Of a stretch of DNA of 57,832 nt, positions 1-8,304 are shown piece after piece; the first letter of the stretch is position 1, and each line of letters starts with the position of its first letter. Source of the stretch: Actinomycetota bacterium (lineage in GTDB: Bacteria > Actinomycetota > Actinomycetes > Mycobacteriales > HKI-0501); assembly GCA_030840805.1 (NCBI GenBank), contig JAVEDU010000102.1:1-57832 (forward strand). Direction: 5' to 3'. The position numbers and the translations under genes are program-made. The notes below the pieces were generated by a model. The model made no database searches. It saw nothing but the letters and a program-made list of their open reading frames with translations, and was not told the DNA's origin.

Positions 1-304
1 AACCCCCCGAACAACGCGGAAGGGGAGCGTCGTCCCCGACCCGGCAGGCGAACGTGACGGGCACCCCCAGCCACCCCAGCCACGCCGCGGTGCCCGCGGC
101 CGAGCCGCCGCCGGTGAGCCGGATCGCGGCCGGGGTGGCCGACCCGGGCCGCAGCGGGCCGGCGGCGTGGACGACCACGTCCGTGACGAGGTCGCCGACG
201 GCGAGCACCCCGCCCGGCACGAGTTCCACCCCGCCGGGCACGGGGGCCACCCCGCCCGCCACAAGTTCCACCCCGCCGGGCACGAGTTCCACCCCGCCCG
301 GCAC
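1..304 (-). CDS. PfkB-family carbohydrate kinase, N-terminal part (psuK-like), truncated by window edge
   Basis: The minus-strand frame runs off the left edge. It shows a PfkB-type beginning: LAVGDLVTDVVVHAAG, then the sugar-binding patch RLTGGGSAAGTAAWLGWLG and FACRVGDDA. The usual Asn of the GGSAANTA-like motif is Gly here. It lies directly downstream of psuG on the same strand, so a pseudouridine kinase (PsuK) phosphorylating pseudouridine for PsuG is the likely role; adjacency is the main argument. The start is uncertain: five in-frame 21-bp repeats (200-304) each begin with GTG, and another GTG at 208 lies just before the conserved fold. If translation starts at 304, the protein carries a V-P-G-G-V-E-L repeat tail that the fold does not need. 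Confidence 0.72.
   Translation of the reverse strand, partial: MPGGVELVPGGVELVAGGVAPVPGGVELVPGGVLAVGDLVTDVVVHAAGPLRPGSATPAAIRLTGGGSAAGTAAWLGWLGVPVTFACRVGDDAPLPRCSGG
200..304 (-). repeat. Five tandem 21-bp repeats at the kinase N-terminus
   Basis: On the minus strand five consecutive 21-base units begin with GTG and encode variants of V-P-G-G-V-E-L (VPGGVEL, VPGGVEL, VAGGVAP, VPGGVEL, VPGGVLA). Units differ at a few positions only. Because 21 is divisible by three, copy changes keep the frame but alter N-terminal length and the number of candidate GTG starts. Confidence 0.85.
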
Positions 305-316
305 GGGGGCCGCCCC

Positions 317-369
317 GTGATCACCACCGGTTTCCCGCGCTCCGGCGACGAAATTCCGCTGGTGATCAC
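317..369. repeat. GATCA-type intergenic hairpin, family B copy 1
   Basis: An imperfect inverted repeat lies between psuG and the downstream kinase. The left arm begins GTGATCACCACCGG and the right arm ends with CTGGTGATCAC; the inner halves pair only partly. The first 17 bases are identical to the perfect hairpin at 29153-29206. It sits between two genes on the same strand, so it may attenuate transcription or protect mRNA ends. Confidence 0.75.
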
Positions 370-383
370 GGGACGGGGGTCGG

Positions 384-1343
384 TCACGCGGGGACGACGG
401 CGGACCGGGTCCGGGCGGCGACGGCGATCCGCGCGGCCAGGTCGGCGTTCCGCAGGATGATCCTCACGTTCACGTCGAGACTCGCGCCGCCGGTTGCCTC
501 GTGGAAGTGCGCGAGGAGATACGGCGTCACGGCCTTGCCCGTCACGCCCTCGCGGTCCAGTCCGGCCAGCCCCTCGGTCAGCACCCGGTCGTGGAGCGCG
601 GGATCGAGCTGTTCCGCGACGGGCAGCGGGTTCGCGACCACCAGGGCCCCCGGCAGGGCCAGGGCGTCGCGGGCGGCGACGATCGCGGCCACCTCGGCCG
701 GGGTGTCCACCCGCCAGTCGAGCCCGTGACCGGAGTCGCTCAGGTAGAAGCCCGGGAACCGGGTGGTGCCGTAGCCGACCACGGTGACCGACAGCGTCTC
801 CAGACGTTCCAGCGTCGCCGGGACGTCGAGGATCGACTTCACGCCCGCGCAGACGACGGTGATCGGTGTCCGGGCCAGCGCACCCAGGTCGGCGGACTCG
901 TCGCCGGACTGGACGAAGCCGCGGTGGACCCCGCCGAGGCCGCCGGTGGCGAAGACGCCGATCCCGGCCCGGGCCGCAAGCGCGGACGTACTGGCGACCG
1001 TGGTGGCACCGTCGGCGCCCCGCGCCATCGCGGCGGGCAGGTCCCGGATGCTGACCTTCAGCACGCCGTCGCCCAGTGCGAGCCGCTCGACCTGCGCGTC
1101 GTCGAGGCCGACGACCACCCGTCCGCCGAGGACGCCGATCGTCGCGGGAACGGCGCCGGCGGCCCGGACGGTGGCCTCGATCTCGCGGCCGACCTCGAGG
1201 TTCCGCGGGCGGGGGAGGCCGTGGGAGAGGATCGTGCTCTCCAGGGCGACCACGGGCAGACCGCGCGCGAGCGCGTCGGCCACCTCCTCCCCGAGCGCGA
1301 AACCGGCGGTACCGGGACTCGGGTGGGGCAGCGGAACGGTCAC
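384..1343 (-). CDS. psuG: Pseudouridine-5'-phosphate glycosidase
   Basis: Reversibly splits pseudouridine 5'-phosphate into uracil and ribose 5-phosphate, the second step of pseudouridine catabolism in the cytoplasm. The 319-residue protein has the family landmarks [13 protein letters not shown] near residue 30, a [11 protein letters not shown] stretch, [20 protein letters not shown] and [12 protein letters not shown], at the normal family length. The start is set at GTG 1343 because TACCGT lies exactly six bases upstream, a leaderless arrangement, and the conserved fold begins shortly after. The longer open frame to 1508 overlaps the divergent DUF3039 gene and has no conserved content. Its probable partner kinase lies downstream beyond a hairpin. 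Confidence 0.95.
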   Translation of the reverse strand: MTVPLPHPSPGTAGFALGEEVADALARGLPVVALESTILSHGLPRPRNLEVGREIEATVRAAGAVPATIGVLGGRVVVGLDDAQVERLALGDGVLKVSIRDLPAAMARGADGATTVASTSALAARAGIGVFATGGLGGVHRGFVQSGDESADLGALARTPITVVCAGVKSILDVPATLERLETLSVTVVGYGTTRFPGFYLSDSGHGLDWRVDTPAEVAAIVAARDALALPGALVVANPLPVAEQLDPALHDRVLTEGLAGLDREGVTGKAVTPYLLAHFHEATGGASLDVNVRIILRNADLAARIAVAARTRSAVVPA

Positions 1344-1442
1344 GGCCCCACGGTAACCGGCGGCTCCGGGAGCGCCGGGAGCCGGTCTTCCCCCGCCGCC
1401 GACACATGCGAGACTGGCAGTTCCAGCCGAGGAGGGATTTGC

Positions 1443-1688
1443 GTGAGCACGCAGACCGACGTCCGCCCTGACACCCGCGACGCCGACACCGGCCCGGAGA
1501 TGTTCCATTACGTCCGCAAGGAGAAGATCGCCGAGAGCGCGGTCATGGGGACGTACGTGGTGGCCCTGTGCGGCGAGACCTTCCCGGTGACGAAGTCGGC
1601 GAAGCCCGGCTCACCGGTGTGCCCCGACTGCAAGGAGATCTACGAGTCGCTGCCGGGCGCCGGCGGTGGCGGTGGCGACGGCGAGTGA
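1443..1688 (+). CDS. DUF3039 domain-containing protein
   Basis: An 81-residue actinobacterial protein of unknown function. The conserved core is visible as [20 protein letters not shown], then [11 protein letters not shown] and the pair of Cys in [10 protein letters not shown], which together with the earlier Cys could bind a metal. The N-terminus is charged and the C-terminus is a short Gly-rich tail. GTG 1443 is chosen because GAGGAGGG lies about 8 bases upstream. The 3' end overlaps the convergent membrane-protein gene by 49 bases. Confidence 0.9.
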   Translation: MSTQTDVRPDTRDADTGPEMFHYVRKEKIAESAVMGTYVVALCGETFPVTKSAKPGSPVCPDCKEIYESLPGAGGGGGDGE

Positions 1689-2698
1689 CCCACCGGCTTC
1701 GCTGCCGGAGCCGGGTCGCCCGGCCGCAGCCGCTCGCCGAGCCGCTCGAGCGTGCTGCGGCGGGGGCCGCGGGGCCACCGCTGCTCCAGGGCGGCGTTGA
1801 GCTCCGCCCCGAGCAGGATCGTGAACGCCAGCACGTAGAAGTACAGCAGCGCGAGGATCGGCGCGGCGAGCGTGCTGAACACCAGCAGCCGTGACGCCAC
1901 CGTCTCCACGTACAGCCGCAGTCCGAACGACAGCAGCCCGAACAGCACGAGTGCCAGCAGGGCACCCGGGTACGCGCGGCGCCAGCGGAGCCGGACCGGC
2001 GTGACGACGTGGTACAGCGTCGCCAGGGCGACGAACGTCAGCAGCGCGGTCAGCGGCCAGTACGCCAGGTTCACCACGTCCGCGATGGTGGCGTGCCAGC
2101 TCGCCGGGAACGCCCGCAGCAGGAGGTCCGGGCCGATCACGAACAGCGGCAGGAGCACCGCCGCCAGGACCAGGAACGCCAGGTAGATCCGGAGCGCGAG
2201 CAGCCGGGACCGGACGGCGCCACGGAGCTCCCGCTGCCCGTACGCGATCGTGATCGTGTTGACGAACGTGGCCATCGCGCTCGACCCCGCCCACAGGCCG
2301 AGCACGAAACCGAGGCTCACCATGTCCGGCCGGCCGCGGCCGAGCACCTCCGCCACGACGGGCCGGACGACCTCGTCGACCACGTTGGGCGCGGCGACCT
2401 CACCGGCCAGCCGCACGATCCACCGCTGGGTGGACGCCACCGCGTCCGTGCCGAGCACCGAGCCGATGTACCCGAGGGCGCCGAGGCCGGCGAGCAGCAG
2501 CGGCGGCAGGGACAGCAGCTGCCAGAACGCCGCCTCCGCGGACAGCCCGAGGATCCGGTCCGACCACGCCTTCTTCAGGGTGTCGCGGGCGAGCTCGCCC
2601 GCCGCCCGCAGGCCGTCGGTGGCGCGCCGGAGGACCGGCCGGCGGAGGGCCCGTGGGGCCGCGCGGCCGTCGGCGGGAACGGTACGCACGGAGGTCAC
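1640..2698 (-). CDS. YihY/BrkB-family inner membrane protein
   Basis: A 352-residue integral membrane protein of the YihY/virulence factor BrkB family; despite an older RNase BN label the function is unsettled. An N-terminal amphipathic stretch (LKKAWSDRILGLSAEAAFWQ) typical of the family precedes about six hydrophobic segments, including LLSLPPLLLAGLGALGYIG, IYLAFLVLAAVLLPLFVIG and ALLALVLFGLLSFGLRL; the tail is Pro/Ser-rich. GTG 2698 is preceded by TACCGT with six intervening bases, and the next gene reads divergently. The open frame continues upstream to 3394 but covers the opposite-strand TRIC gene with no family content. Confidence 0.92.
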   Translation of the reverse strand: MTSVRTVPADGRAAPRALRRPVLRRATDGLRAAGELARDTLKKAWSDRILGLSAEAAFWQLLSLPPLLLAGLGALGYIGSVLGTDAVASTQRWIVRLAGEVAAPNVVDEVVRPVVAEVLGRGRPDMVSLGFVLGLWAGSSAMATFVNTITIAYGQRELRGAVRSRLLALRIYLAFLVLAAVLLPLFVIGPDLLLRAFPASWHATIADVVNLAYWPLTALLTFVALATLYHVVTPVRLRWRRAYPGALLALVLFGLLSFGLRLYVETVASRLLVFSTLAAPILALLYFYVLAFTILLGAELNAALEQRWPRGPRRSTLERLGERLRPGDPAPAAKPVGHSPSPPPPPAPGSDS

Positions 2699-2755
2699 CG
2701 GTCCACGGTACGTGCCGGATCCGCCGGCCGCGGGGAGCCCCCTTAGCCTGGCGGC

Positions 2756-3379
2756 GTGTCCATCGCACTGCTGAGCGTGTTCGACCTCGTCGGAGTCTTC
2801 GTCTTCGCGCTCGCCGGCGCCTCCGCCGGGGTCGCGAAGCGGCTCGACATCTTCGGTGTCGTGGTGGTCGGGGCGGCGTCCGCGATCGGCGGTGGGCTGC
2901 TGCGGGACGTCCTGATCGGGCAGACCCCGCCGTTCGTGCTCCGGGACTGGCGGTACCTCGTCGTGTCCACGGCCGCCTCGGTGATGGTCTTCTACTTCCA
3001 CCCGCAGGTGTCCCGCCTGCGCCGGGTCGTGCTGCTGTCGGACGCGGCGGGTCTCGGCCTCTTCGTGGTGACCGGTACGGCGAAGGCGCTCGACGCCGGG
3101 GTGCCGGCGGTCGGCGCCACGGTGATCGGCGTGCTCACCGGCATCGGCGGCGGCGTGATCCGCGACCTGCTCACCGGAGAGATCCCGGTCGTGCTCCGCC
3201 GGGAGATCTACGCCCTGGCCGCGCTGCTGGGGGCCGGGACGGTGGTGATCGCGGACGGCCTCGGCATCGCGGGACCGGCGTCCGCCGCGGTCGGGGCCGC
3301 GGGCGTGTTCGGGATCCGGGTGCTGGCGCTGGTCCGCCGGTGGTCGGCGCCCACCCCGCGGGATGTGCCGACGACCTGA
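2756..3379 (+). CDS. Trimeric intracellular cation channel (TRIC/UPF0126) family protein
   Basis: A 207-residue membrane protein with two repeated halves, each holding the glycine hinge of the family: GAASAIGGGLLRDVLIG near residues 40-56 and GVLTGIGGGVIRDLLTG near 127-143. About seven hydrophobic segments fit the TRIC fold, which conducts K+ or other cations in characterised bacterial members. GTG 2756 follows TAGCCT with exactly six bases between, so the transcript is probably leaderless. The 57-base gap to the BrkB-type gene carries divergent promoters for both genes. The ion conducted is not visible in the sequence. Confidence 0.93.
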   Translation: MSIALLSVFDLVGVFVFALAGASAGVAKRLDIFGVVVVGAASAIGGGLLRDVLIGQTPPFVLRDWRYLVVSTAASVMVFYFHPQVSRLRRVVLLSDAAGLGLFVVTGTAKALDAGVPAVGATVIGVLTGIGGGVIRDLLTGEIPVVLRREIYALAALLGAGTVVIADGLGIAGPASAAVGAAGVFGIRVLALVRRWSAPTPRDVPTT

Positions 3380-3494
3380 GATGTTCCCGGTCACTGCCGG
3401 GTGTCACGCACCCTCGGCCGGGGCCGGGGCGGGTTACCCTGGGGACGCCCTCACCGGCGGGACCCAGCGGTCCGCATCCCGGGAGGGCTCCGTT

Positions 3495-3551
3495 ATGCGC
3501 GGAAGCCAGTCTCTGTTGGGACCGGGCCGTCCACCGGCGTGCCCGCGATGA
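3495..3551 (+). CDS. Possible leader peptide (18 aa) upstream of the helicase
   Basis: A short ORF starts at ATG 3495 with GGGAGGG seven bases upstream, a very strong ribosome-binding site. It reads MRGSQSLLGPGRPPACPR and ends at TGA 3549-3551, directly before AAGGGAG of the next gene. An ATG at 3548 overlaps that stop as ATGA. A TACCCT hexamer at 3436-3441 could be its -10 box. The placement suggests translation coupled to the helicase; the peptide resembles no family I know. Confidence 0.45.
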   Translation: MRGSQSLLGPGRPPACPR

Positions 3552-3563
3552 AGGGAGCGCCCC

Positions 3564-5297
3564 GTCTCCGCCCCCGCTCCGAACGCCACCTCGACCGCCC
3601 AGCAGCCCGGCCCGTCGCTGCGTGCCTGGCAGCGCCGGGCGCTGGTGAGCTACCTCCGCAGCAGTCCGCAGGACTTCCTCGCCGTGGCGACGCCCGGTGC
3701 CGGCAAGACCACGTTCGCGCTCCGGCTCGCCGCGGAGCTGCTCGCGGACGGCACGGTGGAGCAGATCACCGTCGTCGCCCCGACCGAGCATCTGAAGGCG
3801 CAGTGGGCGCAGGCGGCGGCGCGGGTGGGGATCCAGCTCGACCCCACGTTCAAGAACACCGTCGGGGCGACGTCGGGCGACTTCCACGGTGTGGTGATCA
3901 CCTACGCGCAGGTCGGCCTGGCGCCGATGGTGCACCGGCGCCGGACGGTGACCCGGCGGACGCTGGTGATCCTCGACGAGATCCACCACGCCGGTGACGC
4001 GAAGACCTGGGGCGACGGTGTCCGGGAGGCGTTCGAGCCCGCGGTACGCCGGCTGGCCCTCACCGGGACGCCGTTCCGGAGCGACGACAGCCCGATCCCG
4101 TTCGTGCGGTACGAGCGGGACGCCGGCGGGTTCACCCGGTCGCAGGCCGACTCGATCTACGGGTACGGGGACGCGCTGCGGGACGGCGTCGTGCGGCCGG
4201 TGCTGTTCCTCGCCTACTCCGGGGAGATGAGCTGGCGCACGTCCGCCGGCGAGGAGCTGTCCGCGCGGCTGGGGGAGCCCCTCACCGCCGAGCAGACCGC
4301 GCACGCGTGGCGCACCGCCCTGGACCCGAACGGCAACTGGATGCCCGCGGTGCTGCGGGCCGCCGACAACCGGCTGACCGCGGTGCGGACCGGGATGCCG
4401 GACGCCGGTGGCCTGGTCATCGCCTCCGACCACCTCTCGGCCCGCGCGTACGCCCGGATGCTCGCGGTGATCACCGGCACCGAGCCCGTCGTCGTGCTGA
4501 GCGACGACAAGACGGCGAGCGACAAGATCAGCGGGTTCGGTCGCTCGAACGACCGGTGGATGGTCGCGGTCCGGATGGTCAGCGAGGGCGTGGACCTCCC
4601 GCGCCTCGCCGTCGGCGTGTACGCGACGAGCGTCAACACGCCCCTGTTCTTCGCCCAGGCGATCGGCCGCTTCGTGCGGGCGCGGCGCCCCGGGGAGACG
4701 GCCAGCGTGTTCGTGCCCAGCGTCCCGGTGCTGCTCCAGCTGGCCAGCGAGATGGAAACCGAGCGCAACCACGTCCTGGAGCGGCCGGACCGCCCGGAGC
4801 AGCTGGAGGACGCCCTGCTGGCGGCCGCCAACCGCACCGAGGACGAGAAGACCGACGACAACCCGCGGTTCACCGCGCTGGAGGCGTCCGCGCACCTCGA
4901 CCAGGTGATCTTCGACGGCGCCTCGTTCGGCACCGGCGCGCAGGCCGGGACGGAGGAGGAGGAGGAGTACCTGGGGCTGCCCGGGCTCCTCGCCCCCGAC
5001 CAGGTGTCGGCGCTGCTCCAGAAGCGCCAGGCCGCACAGGTGGCCGCCCAGCAGCGCCGGAGCGCCGCCGGAGGAGCGGCCGTCCCGCCGCCGCTGGAGG
5101 AGGTGCGGACCACCTACCAGCGCCGGGCCGAGCTGCGTCGCCAGCTCAACGCGCTCGTCGGGGCGCACCACCACCGCACGAACATGCCGCACGGCAAGAT
5201 CCACGCCGAGCTGCGCCGGATCTGCGGGGGACCGCCGAGCGCGCAGGCGAGCGTCGATCAGCTGGAGGAGCGCATCACCGCGATCCGCGCCTGGTAG
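3564..5297 (+). CDS. DEAD/DEAH-box superfamily 2 helicase with non-canonical or frameshifted start
   Basis: An ATP-dependent SF2 helicase of unknown substrate. Visible are an aromatic Q-like motif (LRAWQRRAL), Walker A ATPGAGKTT, Walker B DEIHH, motif III LTGTPFR and motif VI QAIGRFVRARR, then a Gln/Ala-rich helical C-terminal region. The open frame begins after TGA 3549 and holds no ATG, GTG or TTG before GTG 3645, which would delete the conserved LRAWQ motif. Upstream, AAGGGAG is followed six bases later by GTC 3564, given here as the start. Alternatively ATG 3548, overlapping the leader stop, enters this frame by a +1 shift at CCCC (3560-3563), giving MKGAPVSAPAP. The 3' end faces a terminator. 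Confidence 0.8.
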   Translation, partial: VSAPAPNATSTAQQPGPSLRAWQRRALVSYLRSSPQDFLAVATPGAGKTTFALRLAAELLADGTVEQITVVAPTEHLKAQWAQAAARVGIQLDPTFKNTVGATSGDFHGVVITYAQVGLAPMVHRRRTVTRRTLVILDEIHHAGDAKTWGDGVREAFEPAVRRLALTGTPFRSDDSPIPFVRYERDAGGFTRSQADSIYGYGDALRDGVVRPVLFLAYSGEMSWRTSAGEELSARLGEPLTAEQTAHAWRTALDPNGNWMPAVLRAADNRLTAVRTGMPDAGGLVIASDHLSARAYARMLAVITGTEPVVVLSDDKTASDKISGFGRSNDRWMVAVRMVSEGVDLPRLAVGVYATSVNTPLFFAQAIGRFVRARRPGETASVFVPSVPVLLQLASEMETERNHVLERPDRPEQLEDALLAAANRTEDEKTDDNPRFTALEASAHLDQVIFDGASFGTGAQAGTEEEEEYLGLPGLLAPDQVSALLQKRQAAQVAAQQRRSAAGGAAVPPPLEEVRTTYQRRAELRRQLNALVGAHHHRTNMPHGKIHAELRRICGGPPSAQASVDQLEERITAIRAW

Positions 5298-5521
5298 GTG
5301 CTGGGCGAGGACCTTCGGGCGGTACGCCGGGGGAGTCCCGAACCGCACCACGGGGCCGGCGTGACGGCCCGGCGGCGGCCGGTGACCGCCAGACACGCCG
5401 GGCGGGCGCGTGGCGGGGCCGTGGCGCGCCGCCGGACACGTCGCTGCGCGCCCGGGGGGGCTGCCGCGACCGGTCACCGGCCCGGCGTGTCCCCGCCGTC
5501 ACCGCACCGCGCGGGCCCGGA

Positions 5522-5563
5522 CACGACGACGGCGGCCCGGGAACCCGGGCCGCCGTCGTCGTG
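5522..5563. terminator. Perfect 20-bp-stem hairpin, bidirectional terminator
   Basis: Arms 5522-5541 and 5544-5563 are exact reverse complements around AA; in practice a slightly larger loop forms. It lies between the end of the helicase gene and the end of the convergent DUF7455 gene, so it can terminate both. No U-tract follows, as is usual in very GC-rich actinomycetes. The rest of 5298-5573 is GC-rich and shows no gene. Confidence 0.85.
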
Positions 5564-5573
5564 GTGTCGTCGG

Positions 5574-5768
5574 CTACTCGTCGTCGGTCTCCATCGACAC
5601 GGCGACCTTCTCGAGCGATTCGCGGTAGCGGTTGGCGTGGTGCTGGCAGAACACGAGATCTCCGCCTCCGGGGAGGACAGCTCGGACCTTTGCCGCGGCG
5701 CTGCAGCGATCGCACCGCTCTCCGGCCGCCGGCGTGGCGGTTTCGGACGGCATGAGGGTCGGGGTCAT
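5574..5768 (-). CDS. DUF7455-type small zinc-ribbon-like protein
   Basis: A 64-residue protein with the pattern RCDRCSAAAKVRAVLP, then LVFCQHHANRY: two Cys in CxxC, a third Cys and two His, plausible zinc ligands. This matches small actinobacterial proteins commonly found near sigA and classed as DUF7455; the function is unknown. ATG 5768 is chosen because GAGGAGG lies about six bases upstream; a longer frame to 5831 lacks such a site. The gene shares the downstream terminator with the helicase. Confidence 0.85.
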   Translation of the reverse strand: MTPTLMPSETATPAAGERCDRCSAAAKVRAVLPGGGDLVFCQHHANRYRESLEKVAVSMETDDE

Positions 5769-5994
5769 TCCGGCCTCCTCGGTTCGTTCGCGGGTACATC
5801 GGTTACCCACATGGTGCAACACGGTTACCACCGGTGACGTTCCGGCCCCCGGGGGCGATTTGGCATATCTTCGACTCCCAGGCCGTTTCCGGTGTCTCCG
5901 GCTCCGACCTGTACCGCTAACAGTGCCATGTCCCCGTCACGCTGCCACATCGGGCCGGGTCGTGTCGGAGACACTCGCAAGGTCGGCCGAACGG

Positions 5995-6423
5995 CTACCG
6001 GAACCGGAACGGTTTCGGCGGCGGCTTGAGGTCGGCGCGAGGGCAGCTGGCGAGGGTGTGCCCGCCGAACGCCAGCGCCTCGTCGCACAGTGTCTCGACG
6101 GTCCAGCCGGCGGCGGTGCCCACCTGGGTGACCGTCGCCCGGTAGATCGTGATCTCGTAGCGTGTCGGTGTCCCGTACGCGACCTGCATGGTGCCGATGA
6201 GCTGGGCGTCCCCCTGGGCACCGGGCTGGTCCCACGAGCGGTCGTAGCGGCGCCACTGGGTCGGCTCGGAGTTCCAGAGACCACCCGCGGCCACGTCGTG
6301 CAGGGCGAGCTCCACGAGGACGCGTCGCGCGGCCTCCTCCGGCAGCACGGCGGCCGGGCGGATCACCTCGGTGACGACGCCCTCGTCGTACGCCTCGGCG
6401 ACGAGCATCTCGAAATCGTCCAC
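5995..6423 (-). CDS. Conserved hypothetical protein
   Basis: A soluble protein of about 142 residues that I do not recognise. It has an acidic N-terminus (VDDFEMLVAEAYDEG), a middle with TQWRRYDRSWDQPGAQ and the strand-like IGTMQVAYGTPTRYEITIYR, and a basic Pro-rich end. No signal peptide or membrane segment is visible. GTG 6423 is preferred because GGGAGG lies seven bases upstream; ATG 6438 would place that site inside the gene. It reads on the same strand as sigA, 152 bases after its stop. The region 5832-5994 upstream of DUF7455 holds no gene. Confidence 0.75.
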   Translation of the reverse strand: MDDFEMLVAEAYDEGVVTEVIRPAAVLPEEAARRVLVELALHDVAAGGLWNSEPTQWRRYDRSWDQPGAQGDAQLIGTMQVAYGTPTRYEITIYRATVTQVGTAAGWTVETLCDEALAFGGHTLASCPRADLKPPPKPFRFR

Positions 6424-6574
6424 CTCAGCACCTCCCATTCGACCCGACACCACTCTTGTCGGCAGCCCGCGGGCACTTCTGGAGGATTCCGGCACCGTCA
6501 CTACACAACGATCAGGGGCTGCCGCCGGACACGCGAGCGTGTCGGCAACAGCCCCGGGTCGTCGGGCGGGCGGC

Positions 6575-8107
6575 TCAGTCCAGGTAGTCGCGCAGCACCT
6601 GGGACCGCGACGGGTGACGCAGCTTGCTCATCGTCTTCGACTCGATCTGGCGGATCCGCTCGCGGGTCACGCCGTAGACCTGGCCGATCTCGTCGAGCGT
6701 CCGGGGCTGGCCGTCGGTGAGGCCGAACCGCAGCCGCACCACGCCGGCCTCGCGCTCGGACAGCGTCTGGAGCACCGAGGTGAGCTGGTCCTGGAGCAGC
6801 GTGAAGGACACGGCGTCCACGGCCACCACGGCCTCGGAGTCCTCGATGAAGTCGCCGAGCTGACTGTCGCCCTCGTCGCCGATGGTCTGGTCGAGGCTGA
6901 TCGGCTCCCGGGCGTACTGCTGGATCTCCAGCACCTTCTCCGGGGTGATGTCCATCTCCTTGGCGAGCTCCTCCGGGGTGGGCTCTCGCCCGAGGTCCTG
7001 GAGCAGCTCGCGCTGGATGCGACCGAGCTTGTTGATGACCTCGACCATGTGCACCGGGATACGGATGGTGCGGGCCTGGTCGGCCATAGCGCGGGTGATG
7101 GCCTGCCGGATCCACCAGGTGGCGTACGTGGAGAACTTGTAGCCCTTGGTGTAGTCGAACTTCTCGACCGCGCGGATGAGGCCGAGGTTGCCCTCCTGGA
7201 TCAGGTCCAGGAACGCCATGCCGCGGCCGGTGTAGCGCTTCGCCAGGGAGACCACGAGACGGAGGTTCGCCTCGAGGAGGTGGTTCTTGGCGCGCTCGCC
7301 GTCGCGGACGATCCAGTTGAGGTCCCGGCGCATCTGCGGGGACAGCTTCTGGCCGGAGTCCTCGATCTGGCGGAGCCGCTCCGAGGCGTACAGCCCGGCC
7401 TCGATGCGCTTGGCGAGGTCGACCTCCTCCTCGGCGTTGAGGAGGGCCACCTTGCCGATCTGCTTGAGGTAGGCGCGGACCGAGTCGGCGGAGGCGGTGA
7501 GCTCGGCGTCGCGCCGGGCCTGCTTGAGCGCCTCGGACTCTTCCTCCTCCTCGTCGAAGGTGAACTCCTCGGCCTCGTCACCCTCCTTCTCGTTGAGGGT
7601 GATCGCCTCGTCGACCTTGAGGCCCTTGGCGCCGTCCTCGGCGCCGGGCGCGGCCTTCTTCGCCGCGGCCTTGCGGGTCGCCTTCGCGGGCGTGCCGGCG
7701 TTCAGCTCCGCCACGATCTCGGGTGTCAGGTCCAGATCGGGATCGAGCGCGTCGCCGGCGGCCTTCACCGGCGCCTTCTTCGGCGCGGCCTTGGTCCCGG
7801 CGGTCTTCTTGACCGGCGCGGCCTTGGCGGTCGCGGCCTTCGACGCCGCGGTCGCCGAACGGGCGGCGGCGACGCGCGGGCGGGAAGGTGCGGTGCTGGC
7901 GGAACCGTCCACGACCACGGTGACTCCCGCGCTGCTCAGCCCCTGAAGGATCTTCTTCCCCTGCGCCGTGGTGACGCCGGCCTCTCCGAGCACCCGGGCG
8001 ACCTCCGCGGACGGGACCGATCCGGAACGCTCGGCGCGCCGGGCCAGGTCGTCGACGAGCGTACGGATCACGTCGGGCTGGGCGGGGATGCGGTCAGCGG
8101 ATGTCAC
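6575..8107 (-). CDS. sigA: Primary RNA polymerase sigma factor (group 1, RpoD/SigA)
   Basis: The housekeeping sigma factor directing RNA polymerase to vegetative promoters. The 510-residue protein has a short region 1.1, a Lys/Ala/Pro-rich linker, an acidic stretch ([15 protein letters not shown]), then regions 1.2 to 4. Region 2 is clear as [17 protein letters not shown] and [20 protein letters not shown]; region 4 ends with [20 protein letters not shown] and LRDYLD. GTG 8107 is preceded by a GAGAGG site and leaves a normal N-terminus ([10 protein letters not shown]). Its promoter lies at 8229-8256 in the gap after ppgK, giving a leader of about 115 bases. Confidence 0.98.
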   Translation of the reverse strand: MTSADRIPAQPDVIRTLVDDLARRAERSGSVPSAEVARVLGEAGVTTAQGKKILQGLSSAGVTVVVDGSASTAPSRPRVAAARSATAASKAATAKAAPVKKTAGTKAAPKKAPVKAAGDALDPDLDLTPEIVAELNAGTPAKATRKAAAKKAAPGAEDGAKGLKVDEAITLNEKEGDEAEEFTFDEEEEESEALKQARRDAELTASADSVRAYLKQIGKVALLNAEEEVDLAKRIEAGLYASERLRQIEDSGQKLSPQMRRDLNWIVRDGERAKNHLLEANLRLVVSLAKRYTGRGMAFLDLIQEGNLGLIRAVEKFDYTKGYKFSTYATWWIRQAITRAMADQARTIRIPVHMVEVINKLGRIQRELLQDLGREPTPEELAKEMDITPEKVLEIQQYAREPISLDQTIGDEGDSQLGDFIEDSEAVVAVDAVSFTLLQDQLTSVLQTLSEREAGVVRLRFGLTDGQPRTLDEIGQVYGVTRERIRQIESKTMSKLRHPSRSQVLRDYLD

Positions 8108-8228
8108 GAACGACCTCTCACGAGCCGGTGGGACAAGGCGCACCGGGGACGACCGGTGTGACCCGGTCGGGTGACTTCATCGGGGATGTCCCGCGCTCCG
8201 GGGGTGCGGCGCACAGGCTTGGTTCTCA

Positions 8229-8256
8229 ATTGTAACCCGCTCTGGCGCAGGTCCAG
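8229..8256 (-). promoter_or_regulatory. Sigma-70-like promoter for sigA
   Basis: On the minus strand CTGGAC (8256-8251) is followed after 16 bases by TACAAT (8234-8229), a good vegetative -35/-10 pair in an otherwise GC-rich gap. The -10 lies in an imperfect palindrome centred on CAATTG, with GGTT and AACC at its ends (8221-8237), which could be an operator. Confidence 0.6.
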
Positions 8257-8304
8257 TGCCACCCGCGCGGGATCACGCCGCGCAGTCGTGGGCGTACGCG
8301 CAGC

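Noticed and set aside
54-320. Plus-strand ORF with TPPGT repeats
   Set aside because: It is the complement of the 21-bp repeats at the start of the minus-strand PfkB kinase; the minus frame has real family motifs.
5298-5521. Possible coding sequence after the helicase
   Set aside because: Several overlapping Arg/Gly/Pro-rich frames, none with a ribosome site or conserved stretch; treated as non-coding 3' region before the terminator.
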